From Anaerolineales bacterium UBA3940 (GTDB lineage: Bacteria > Chloroflexota > Anaerolineae > Aggregatilineales > UBA3940), in contig DGDY01000282.1 in NCBI GenBank assembly GCA_002385675.1, forward strand, positions 1 through 8,479: DNA of 8,479 bases. The letters are read 5' to 3'. Below are positions 1 to 4,696 of this stretch, piece after piece. A program made the position numbers and the translations under genes. The notes below the pieces were generated by a model, which was not told the origin of the DNA, ran no database searches, and was given only the letters and a program-made list of their open reading frames with translations. Positions within the stretch are counted from its first letter, which is position 1; each line of letters opens with the position of its first letter.

Positions 1-35
1 GGAAACGAAAACCGCCTGCCACAGCAGGCAGGCGG
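1..35 (-). terminator. Intrinsic terminator of the GH99-like gene
   Basis: A perfect 9-bp stem (12-20 with 27-35) with a 6-base loop (ACAGCA) is followed, on the minus strand, by TTTTCGTTTCC. It lies about 30 bases beyond the stop codon of the minus-strand glycoside hydrolase gene, so it very likely ends that transcript. Nothing further downstream is visible because the window ends here. Confidence 0.85.
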
Positions 36-67
36 CGAGAAAATGCTGACTGGTTTCGATAGATAGC

Positions 68-1516
68 CTAGTAGACGCGGACGTACTGGCCGGAGACGTA
101 GCCCGTCTGGCCGTTGTACTCGATGGCGTACCAGCCGCCCTGCTGGCCGACAATGGTGTAGCGCGTGCCGGGCCGGATCAACCCAATGCGGCCATGCTCC
201 AGGCCGGGGCCGGAGCGCACGTTCAGGCCGGTGACGGCCTCAAGCGTGCCGCCCCCGCCAGTATTCCCTGCGGACGGGGCGGAGGGCTGGCCCTGCGAGA
301 CGCGGACGTACTGGCCGGAGACGTAGCCCGTCTGCCCCTCGAAGTTGATGGCATACCAGCCGAACTGCTCGCCGACGATGGCGTAGGTCGTGCCGGGCCG
401 AATCGTCCCGATGCGCGTGTAGCTCGTGCCAGGGCCGGTACGCACGTTCAGCCCGGTGACAGCCTCAAGCACCTGCTCGCTTGCAGGCGTGGGAGCGCCG
501 GGGGCGGGCGCAGGGGCAGGCGCTGCCGACCCGGTCGCCTTCCACTGTGCGATGAGCGGGCGCAGCACGTCAAGCGACTGCGTGCCGAAATTCTGGCTCG
601 GCTCGATGTGCGAGTTCTCCATGAACTCGTTCCAGCTTACGATGAGGATCACGTCCGTACCGGCGGCGACGGCTCCGTTCCAGCTATTGGCTAGGAACTG
701 GCCATTGGCACGCCCGCGCGGCGAGGTGGGGTTGGGCCGGTTGTCGCGGGCGGCGATGCGGCTCTCATCCCAGCCGGGATGTACGGTCGGGATGTACATC
801 GAAGCGCCTGCGTTCTGAGCGGCCTGCTTCTCGTGCAGGAAGCGCATGGCGCTGCCGTTCGCCCAGGCGAGGTTGAAGGCGTACATGCCGTCCATCGCAC
901 CGCCGTAGACACAGCAACCGCTCACACCTTCCGCAATCCAGATGGTGTTGCGGTTCGGGTCCACCTGGTTGCGGATGGCCTGCCAGTCAGCGGCGGACAG
1001 GCCGCTGTTGTTCTGGAAGGCGAAGAAGATGACCGGCTTGCCGTTGTAGCGCAGGTAGCCGGGGTGATTGGCGCGGTCATTGATTAGCCAGTTCAGCGAG
1101 TTGACCAGCTCATCGCGGTTGCGGTTGAAGTTCTGGTTGAAGATGTCCACTGCTGCCGCAACGCCGAAGCCGCGCTCGGCGGCACGGTCGAGCAGGTTAT
1201 TGAGCACCGGCGTGGTCGTGAGATTATCGCTGAGGCCAAACCAGCTCACGATAAAGCCATCGATGCCAGCGCCCTTTGCCTGATCGATCTGCGTGGCGGC
1301 GACATTCGGGTCACGCGAGTCATAAGGGCCGATCGCCGGGCGGTCGGTCAGAACGTCGTTCTGCCAATCCCAGGTCATCGGGCCGCCCCAGAAGCCCATA
1401 TAGAAAGCCCATACTTGCTTGCCGGACTGTGCGGCAGCCGGCTGCGGCGGTTGCATGAACACCGCAGCCACAAGCACCAGTGCGAGTACCAGGAGCATCC
1501 CTCGTTTGAGTGTCAT
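68..1516 (-). CDS. Secreted GH99-like glycoside hydrolase with two C-terminal SH3b domains
   Basis: This 482-residue protein begins with a Sec-type signal peptide: basic MTLKR, a hydrophobic core at about 7-20 and a probable cleavage site near AAA-Q at 27-30. No lipobox is present. The catalytic domain (about 35-328) resembles glycoside hydrolase family 99 and related endo-alpha-mannosidase-like enzymes. It has an IDGFIVSWFG strand at 85-94 and the motif WNEFMENSHIEP at 295-306. E297 and E300 have the same spacing as the two essential glutamates of GH99 (NEWHEG in animal endomannosidase). An Ala/Pro linker (330-348) leads to two SH3b repeats (350-406 and 425-482), which commonly bind cell-wall or surface glycans. 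The role is therefore probably extracellular cleavage of a mannan-like or other glycan; the substrate is unknown. A GAAGGAGA Shine-Dalgarno lies unusually far (about 14 bases) from the ATG. A tRNA terminator upstream makes the gene monocistronic. Confidence 0.8.
   Translation of the reverse strand: MTLKRGMLLVLALVLVAAVFMQPPQPAAAQSGKQVWAFYMGFWGGPMTWDWQNDVLTDRPAIGPYDSRDPNVAATQIDQAKGAGIDGFIVSWFGLSDNLTTTPVLNNLLDRAAERGFGVAAAVDIFNQNFNRNRDELVNSLNWLINDRANHPGYLRYNGKPVIFFAFQNNSGLSAADWQAIRNQVDPNRNTIWIAEGVSGCCVYGGAMDGMYAFNLAWANGSAMRFLHEKQAAQNAGASMYIPTVHPGWDESRIAARDNRPNPTSPRGRANGQFLANSWNGAVAAGTDVILIVSWNEFMENSHIEPSQNFGTQSLDVLRPLIAQWKATGSAAPAPAPAPGAPTPASEQVLEAVTGLNVRTGPGTSYTRIGTIRPGTTYAIVGEQFGWYAINFEGQTGYVSGQYVRVSQGQPSAPSAGNTGGGGTLEAVTGLNVRSGPGLEHGRIGLIRPGTRYTIVGQQGGWYAIEYNGQTGYVSGQYVRVY
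71..244 (-). repeat. SH3b repeat 2 (DNA and protein repeat of 299-469)
   Basis: This segment encodes residues 425-482 and matches the SH3b segment at 299-469. Forty-four of 57 aligned residues are identical by my count, and the 35 bases encoding the C-terminal GYVSGQYVRV end are identical. The changed residues cluster in the TSYT/LEHG loop, where SH3b ligand-binding loops usually vary. Confidence 0.8.
299..469 (-). repeat. SH3b repeat 1
   Basis: This encodes residues 350-406, beginning LEAVTGLNVRTGPG, the usual SH3b 'LNVRxGPG' signature. A Gly/Ser/Pro linker of 18 residues separates it from the second copy. The pair probably arose by internal duplication. Confidence 0.8.
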
Positions 1517-1730
1517 AGGCTTACGCTCTACTCTCCTTCGTTAGGGTTCTGCTAAAGGGTTTCGCGCTGCGGCTTCGGCTGCGGCTTGCGCAGCTTGCAG
1601 ACCATCTCACCCAGTCTTATGGGCAGTATGCGGCACGAAACAGCATAATTACACTCTCGCGTAACGCTGAGAATGACTTTTAGTATATCGAGGCGCAAAG
1701 TGGGTTGGTATAGTACCAGGGGGATGGGCA
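1517..1730. other. Upstream region of the GH99-like gene
   Basis: These 214 bases hold no convincing gene. On the minus strand a TATACT hexamer (1682-1687) could be a -10 element, but no -35 fits at 16-18 bases. A GC-rich patch at 1566-1594 contains the ten-base direct repeat GCTGCGGCTT twice (1566-1575, 1578-1587). It also has a potential 6-bp hairpin (1578-1583 with 1589-1594) that would lie in the leader of the hydrolase mRNA. No T-run follows, so it is not an obvious terminator. Confidence 0.4.
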
Positions 1731-1758
1731 AACAAAAAGCGGCTCGCCCGAGCCGCTT
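1731..1758 (-). terminator. Intrinsic terminator of the tRNA-Met gene
   Basis: A perfect 9-bp stem (1737-1745 with 1750-1758) with the loop GCCC is followed on the minus strand by TTTTTGTT. It starts 4 bases after the tRNA 3' end. It separates the tRNA from the downstream hydrolase gene. Confidence 0.9.
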
Positions 1759-1762
1759 GAGG

Positions 1763-1834
1763 TGGCGATGACTGGACTCGAACCAGTAACCCACGGCTTA
1801 TGAGTCCGTTGCTCTGCCATTGAGCTACATCGCC
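1763..1834 (-). tRNA. tRNA-Met (anticodon CAU, elongator type)
   Basis: The reverse complement folds as a full cloverleaf. The acceptor GGCGATG pairs with CATCGCC, the D stem is GCTC/GAGC, the T arm is ACTGG-TTCGAGT-CCAGT, and the discriminator is A. The anticodon loop CTCATAA gives CAU. The acceptor has a G-C first pair and the anticodon stem is ACGGA/GCCGT with an A-G mismatch at 31-39. This fits elongator Met rather than initiator, which usually has three G-C pairs next to the anticodon loop. tRNA-Ile2, whose CAU is modified by TilS lysidine synthetase, cannot be excluded from sequence alone. The 3' CCA is not encoded (ACCT), so CCA must be added after transcription. Confidence 0.9.
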
Positions 1835-1849
1835 GTCAATCTGGGAAGA

Positions 1850-1878
1850 ATTATAGCAAGATCAGGGGAAGGAGGCAA
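1850..1878 (-). promoter_or_regulatory. Promoter of the tRNA-Met gene
   Basis: On the minus strand TTGCCT (1878-1873) is separated by 17 bases from a perfect TATAAT (1855-1850). The -10 ends 15 bases before the tRNA 5' end, giving a leader of a few bases to be removed by RNase P. Confidence 0.75.
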
Positions 1879-1956
1879 GAAAAAACCCGTATTCTGTCGC
1901 ATTTTTTATCTTCAAATCGGGTGCTGACCTGAAGCCTGCAATCGATATGCAATCTT

Positions 1957-1985
1957 TTGCTGTGCAAGAGTGAACATGATAAACT
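1957..1985 (+). promoter_or_regulatory. Candidate promoter of the rpsF-ssb-rpsR operon
   Basis: TTGCTG (1957-1962), a 17-base spacer and TAAACT (1980-1985) form a sigma-70-like promoter. The TGA before the -10 gives an extended TGn motif. Transcription would start near 1992, leaving a leader of about 93 bases before rpsF. The hexamers match consensus only partly. Confidence 0.5.
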
Positions 1986-2014
1986 ATGCCGAAACTGGCC
2001 CTACAAAATAGGCG

Positions 2015-2072
2015 CCTTTCCGTCTTGTGCCATCCATCCCCGGGTGCGACACAAGGCAAACCCATGGAAAGG
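2015..2072 (+). promoter_or_regulatory. Structured rpsF leader that can mask the ribosome binding site (candidate S6:S18 leader)
   Basis: Three nested helices can form. CCTTTCC (2015-2021) pairs perfectly with GGAAAGG (2066-2072), which overlaps the rpsF Shine-Dalgarno. GTCTTGTG (2022-2029) pairs with CACAAGGC (2050-2057), including one G-U pair. CATCC (2031-2035) pairs with GGGTG (2042-2046) around a 6-base loop. The lower helices are separated by an 8-base 3' bulge, and the upper two by an asymmetric internal loop (C against CGA). Closing the bottom helix would hide the ribosome binding site. Published rpsF leaders in several bacteria bind the S6:S18 complex for feedback control. I could not confirm that this leader matches that family's consensus. 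Confidence 0.5.
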
Positions 2073-2074
2073 AG
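2068..2074 (+). promoter_or_regulatory. rpsF ribosome binding site
   Basis: AAAGGAG lies 10 bases before ATG 2085. It selects this start over the in-frame ATG at 2064, which lies upstream of it. Most of it (2068-2072) is inside the bottom helix of the leader structure. Confidence 0.85.
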
Positions 2075-2084
2075 AAAGAACGTA

Positions 2085-2372
2085 ATGCGTAACTATGAAC
2101 TGATGGTGATCCTCCGTCCCGAGCTTTCTGACGAGGAGCGTAACGCGCAACTGGAATCGATCCAGCAGCTTGTTGGATCCCTCAAGGGTAGCGTTGGGAA
2201 CGTGGATCACTGGGGCCGCCGCCGCCTGATGTACGAGATCGACGGTGAGCGGGATGGTTATTATGTGGTTTACCAGCTTGAGCTACCAGCCAGTGCGCCC
2301 GCGGAAATTGAGCGCACGCTGCGGTTCAACGAGAACGTGATCCGGTACCTGGTGACGCGGAAGGAAGAGTAA
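2085..2372 (+). CDS. rpsF: 30S ribosomal protein S6
   Basis: This 95-residue protein has the usual bacterial S6 length. It starts MRNYELMVILRPELSDEE and contains the family signatures WGRRRLMYEIDGERDGYYV (about 44-62) and RTLRFNENVIRYLVTRKEE at the end. S6 binds 16S rRNA in the 30S platform as a heterodimer with S18, whose gene is third in this operon. The chosen start follows a well-spaced AAAGGAG. An in-frame reading upstream from 1986 is rejected because it runs through the leader and lacks a ribosome binding site. The protein lacks the acidic C-terminal tail seen in some proteobacterial S6. Expression is probably controlled through the leader at 2015-2072. Confidence 0.97.
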   Translation: MRNYELMVILRPELSDEERNAQLESIQQLVGSLKGSVGNVDHWGRRRLMYEIDGERDGYYVVYQLELPASAPAEIERTLRFNENVIRYLVTRKEE

Positions 2373-2378
2373 CAGCGC

Positions 2379-2392
2379 GACCTGAACAGGTC
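2379..2392 (+). repeat. Intercistronic hairpin between rpsF and ssb
   Basis: The palindrome GACCTGAACAGGTC can form a 5-bp stem with a GAAC loop, 7 bases after the rpsF stop codon. No T-run follows, so it is probably not a terminator. It could stabilise or process the mRNA between the cistrons. The rest of the 91-base gap shows no other signal. Confidence 0.5.
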
Positions 2393-2452
2393 AGGCACCC
2401 ACGCGCGACACACTTTGGAACCTGCGGGGCAGTCGCGGCCACTGGCAGCAAC

Positions 2453-2457
2453 GGGAG
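2453..2457 (+). promoter_or_regulatory. ssb ribosome binding site
   Basis: GGGAG directly abuts the ATG at 2458 but lies 6 bases from the in-frame ATG at 2464. The normal spacing favours 2464 as the start of ssb. Confidence 0.75.
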
Positions 2458-2463
2458 ATGAAC

Positions 2464-2868
2464 ATGAGCAGAGGGTTGAACAAAGTCATGATCATTGGTC
2501 ACCTTGGGCGTGACCCTGAGATGCGCTACACTCCCAGCGGCCGTCCTGTGACCTCCTTCAGTGTCGTGACGACCCGGACGTGGACCTCCGCGGAGGGCGA
2601 GCGGCATGAGGAAGAAGAATGGTTTAACGTCGTCGCATGGGGCAATCTTGCCGAGATCTGCAACCAGTATCTCAGCAAGGGGCAGCAGGCCTACATCGAG
2701 GGCCGGCTGCAGACACGCGGATGGGAAGACAGCGAGGGAAAGAAGCACTATCGGACCGAGCTTGTCGCGAGTGAGATGATTGTGCTTGGCGATCGGCGCG
2801 GCTCAAGCCCGCCACCGCCGCCGCTCCCCGACCGCGATGATTCGGAAGAAGAAAACTACCCATTCTAA
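2464..2868 (+). CDS. ssb: Single-stranded DNA-binding protein
   Basis: This 134-residue SSB binds and protects single-stranded DNA in replication, recombination and repair, usually as a homotetramer. The N-terminal OB fold is plain: LNKVMIIGHLGRDPEMRYTPSG near the start, then VTSFSVVTTRTWT, EEWFNVVAWGNLAEICNQYLSKGQQAYIEGRL and TELVASEMIVL up to about residue 109. The tail is short (about 25 residues), with a proline run followed by an acidic end, DDSEEENYPF. It keeps the Pro-Phe tip that recruits partner proteins. The tail is shorter than the long Gly/Gln-rich tail of E. coli SSB. A start at 2458 would add only Met-Asn. The position between rpsF and rpsR is a conserved arrangement in many bacteria. 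Confidence 0.96.
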   Translation: MSRGLNKVMIIGHLGRDPEMRYTPSGRPVTSFSVVTTRTWTSAEGERHEEEEWFNVVAWGNLAEICNQYLSKGQQAYIEGRLQTRGWEDSEGKKHYRTELVASEMIVLGDRRGSSPPPPPLPDRDDSEEENYPF

Positions 2869-2870
2869 TT

Positions 2871-2887
2871 CCTCTACCTGGTAGAGG
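2871..2887 (+). repeat. Intercistronic hairpin between ssb and rpsR
   Basis: CCTCTACC-T-GGTAGAGG is a perfect inverted repeat beginning 2 bases after the ssb stop codon. In RNA it would form at least a 6-bp stem with a 5-base loop. There is no T-run, so it may act as an mRNA-stabilising or processing element, or as a weak attenuator before rpsR. Confidence 0.55.
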
Positions 2888-2905
2888 ATGAACCGGTACA
2901 AATTT

Positions 2906-2911
2906 GAGGAG
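2906..2911 (+). promoter_or_regulatory. rpsR ribosome binding site
   Basis: GAGGAG lies 7 bases before the GTG at 2919 and selects it as the rpsR start. The in-frame TTG at 2904 overlaps this site and is unlikely to be used. Confidence 0.85.
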
Positions 2912-2918
2912 TTTTAAC

Positions 2919-3263
2919 GTGTCTGAAGAGACCACAAGAAACCAGCGTGACGATATCGACGAGCTGGATGAGGAAGAAGAGGACGAGCAGCTGGAGTCGC
3001 GGAGCCGGGGTCGTGCCCGCGCCGCAGTCCGTGAGCGCCGCTTTGGCCGGTCGCGCGTGTGCAATTTCTGCGCAGACCAGGTCAAGACGATCGACTACAA
3101 GGACTATGAACTGCTGCGTCGCTACATCACCGACCGGGGCAAGATCCTGCCGCGCCGCCAGACGGGCACCTGTGCCAAGCACCAGCGCGCCCTGGCTACA
3201 GCGGTCAAGCGGGCGCGCCACGTAGCGCTGCTGCCCTTCACCGGTGAGCAAGCGCGCGACTAG
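2919..3263 (+). CDS. rpsR: 30S ribosomal protein S18, zinc-ribbon type with acidic N-terminal extension
   Basis: This 114-residue S18 starts at GTG after GAGGAG. The conserved core begins near residue 40 ([12 protein letters not shown]) and runs through [34 protein letters not shown] and ALLPF. S18 binds 16S rRNA in the 30S platform together with S6. Cysteines in CNFC and TGTCAKH, with the adjacent His, form the metal-binding pattern of 'C+' S18 proteins; many bacteria, including E. coli, lack it. About 35 extra N-terminal residues are strongly acidic at first ([13 protein letters not shown]) and then Arg-rich, making the protein longer than the usual 75-90 residues. It is the last gene of the operon: a strong terminator follows 20 bases after the stop, and rplI, a common next neighbour, is absent. 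Confidence 0.96.
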   Translation: MSEETTRNQRDDIDELDEEEEDEQLESRSRGRARAAVRERRFGRSRVCNFCADQVKTIDYKDYELLRRYITDRGKILPRRQTGTCAKHQRALATAVKRARHVALLPFTGEQARD

Positions 3264-3283
3264 CGCCGAGAGAACTGGGGTAT

Positions 3284-3318
3284 GGGCATAGACACACCGT
3301 CTATGCCCTTTCTGTTTT
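3284..3318 (+). terminator. Terminator of the rpsF-ssb-rpsR operon
   Basis: A perfect 10-bp stem (3284-3293 with 3299-3308) with the loop ACACC is followed by TTTCTGTTTT. It ends the operon directly after rpsR. Confidence 0.93.
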
Positions 3319-3374
3319 GCATATCGCAACCCGCCCGCGGGTTGATTTGACAGGAGAAAGGGAAGAAGAGATTA

Positions 3375-4580
3375 ATGTCGAAGCGCCCAACCTCCGATAA
3401 ACCTCGCCTGACACGCCGCCAGATGTCGCGGGCCCGGCAAGAAGCCCGCATACGGCAGGGGATCGTTATCGGCACGATCGTCATAGCCGTGCTCGTCGTT
3501 GGCGTGCTGGCGTATGCACTTATCAACGAGTACATCATCAAACCCAATCGCGTCATCGTTTCTGTCAACGGCGATGAAATGACGGCGAATGTGTTTGAGG
3601 ATCGGGTGAAGTTCAACTACTACCTGCAAACCGGTGGGCAGCCGATCGAGCAGCTTGGGCTCGACAAGTTCTTCTTTGCTGAGCTGACGCTGAACAACAT
3701 CATCGACGAGATGCTCATCATGCAACAGGCCGCCGAGCGCGGTATCACGGTCAGCGATGCGGAAGTGCAGGAGGAGCTTGAGCTAACCTTTGGCTATGAC
3801 GCCGGTGAGCCTGAGCCAACCTCCACACCTGTTCCAACCGAGGAGGTCCTGGAGCCGACCGTCACGCCGACGTTCGTCATCACGCTGACGCCCAGCCCCA
3901 CACCGACGCTGGCACCCGGCGTGACGCCGACGGCCACTCCCAGCGGGCCACCCACCGCCACACCGACCGCTCTGCCCCTCCCCACCGCCGCGCCGATGAC
4001 GGAGGAGGAGTTCAACGCAGAGCTTGACGGGTTCATCTCCACAGCGAGCCGTGTTACCGGCCTGTCCCAGAGCCGGGTCCGCGAACTGCTCGTCGAGCAA
4101 ATCCGGATCGGGCTGCTGCAGCGCCGGCTGCTGGACGCCCTTGACCTCGAAGTAGACGAAGTCAAGACGATGGTGCACGCCGCGCACATCCTGGTCGAGA
4201 CCGAGGAAGAAGCGCAGGCTGTGCTGGAGCGGCTTGAGGCGGGTGAAGTCTTCGAGGAACTTGCCGCGGAGCTTTCCATCGACCAGAGCAACGCCTACCG
4301 GGGCGGCGATCTTGGCTGGCTGGACCGGGGCGACACTGTCGAGGCCTTTGAGGAGGTCGCGTTCGCGCTGGGCGAGGGTGAAATCAGCGACCCGGTTGAG
4401 ACGACGTTCGGCTGGCATATTATCAAGGTCTACGAGCGCAACGAGAATGTGCCGCTGTCCGAGGCCGAGCGGCAGCAGCGGATACGGCAGGCGTTCTTCG
4501 CGCTGCTCGACGAGTGGGAAGAGGAAGCCGACATCGTGCGGGCGGACAACTGGCAGAACTTCGTGCCGGACCTGCCCTAG
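3375..4580 (+). CDS. Membrane-anchored SurA/PrsA-like peptidyl-prolyl cis-trans isomerase (parvulin)
   Basis: This 401-residue foldase is anchored by one N-terminal transmembrane helix (about 29-50) after a very basic cytoplasmic stretch, leaving the rest outside the membrane. Residues 58-140 resemble the N-terminal chaperone region of SurA/PrsA (VIVSVNGDEMTANVFEDRV, then NNIIDEMLIMQQAAERGITVSDAEVQEEL in helical form). A Thr/Pro-rich segment (143-208) follows, then more helices. The parvulin (PPIC) domain is at about 266-354, with HAAHILV (268-274), RGGDLGWL (309-316) and FGWHIIKV (345-352). A charged C-terminal helix closes it. It should help fold or isomerise prolines in exported proteins, possibly including the secreted hydrolase in this window, but that link is guesswork. 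A 20-base purine tract (3352-3371) provides the ribosome binding site. I see no convincing separate promoter after the upstream terminator. Confidence 0.88.
   Translation: MSKRPTSDKPRLTRRQMSRARQEARIRQGIVIGTIVIAVLVVGVLAYALINEYIIKPNRVIVSVNGDEMTANVFEDRVKFNYYLQTGGQPIEQLGLDKFFFAELTLNNIIDEMLIMQQAAERGITVSDAEVQEELELTFGYDAGEPEPTSTPVPTEEVLEPTVTPTFVITLTPSPTPTLAPGVTPTATPSGPPTATPTALPLPTAAPMTEEEFNAELDGFISTASRVTGLSQSRVRELLVEQIRIGLLQRRLLDALDLEVDEVKTMVHAAHILVETEEEAQAVLERLEAGEVFEELAAELSIDQSNAYRGGDLGWLDRGDTVEAFEEVAFALGEGEISDPVETTFGWHIIKVYERNENVPLSEAERQQRIRQAFFALLDEWEEEADIVRADNWQNFVPDLP
3801..3998 (+). repeat. Thr/Pro-rich low-complexity linker inside the foldase
   Basis: This encodes residues 143-208, almost entirely Thr, Pro, Ala, Val, Ser and Gly (for example TPSPTPTLAP). 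The DNA shows degenerate repeats around ACGCCGAC and CACCGAC. It is probably an extended, flexible extracellular linker inserted within the chaperone lobe. Confidence 0.8.
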
Positions 4581-4604
4581 CGTCACCACATCATGCGACA
4601 GAGA

Positions 4605-4637
4605 GAGGGGAGCTTGCACAAGCTCCCCTCTTTTGTT
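4605..4637 (+). terminator. Intrinsic terminator of the foldase gene
   Basis: A perfect 11-bp stem (4605-4615 with 4620-4630) with the loop GCAC is followed by TTTTGTT, about 25 bases after the foldase stop codon. Confidence 0.93.
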
Positions 4638-4662
4638 GCTGCTGCACCCCGCGCGCTATGAT
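4633..4662 (+). promoter_or_regulatory. Candidate promoter of the ketopantoate-reductase-like gene
   Basis: TTGTTG (4633-4638), an 18-base spacer and TATGAT (4657-4662, five of six consensus bases). The -35 overlaps the T-run of the preceding terminator. Transcription would start near 4669, about 28 bases before the ATG. Confidence 0.5.
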
Positions 4663-4696
4663 AACAACACCAAACACAGCGGAAGATGAGGGCAGG

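Noticed and set aside
1552..2210. Minus-strand open frames in the tRNA and rpsF leader region
   Set aside because: They run through the tRNA gene, its terminator or the rpsF start and show no protein-like features.
3327..3344. Inverted repeat CAACCCGC-CC-GCGGGTTG as a second terminator after rpsR
   Set aside because: No T-run follows it and the loop is too small for the full stem. The true terminator lies just upstream at 3284-3318.
3347..3376. Perfect TTGACA at 3347-3352 as a promoter of the foldase gene
   Set aside because: The only -10-like sequence at a suitable distance (ATTAAT, 3371-3376) overlaps the ATG, so it would need a leaderless mRNA despite a strong purine-rich ribosome binding site.
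3783..4619. Long minus-strand open reading frame of 278 codons opposite the foldase gene
   Set aside because: It is antisense to a clear parvulin gene, crosses the terminator stem, and its product has biased composition with no recognisable domain. Such frames are common opposite GC-rich genes.
4514..4696. Upstream extension of the ketopantoate-reductase-like gene
   Set aside because: The frame stays open but runs through the end of the foldase gene, its terminator and the new promoter. The Rossmann strand begins exactly at ATG 4697.
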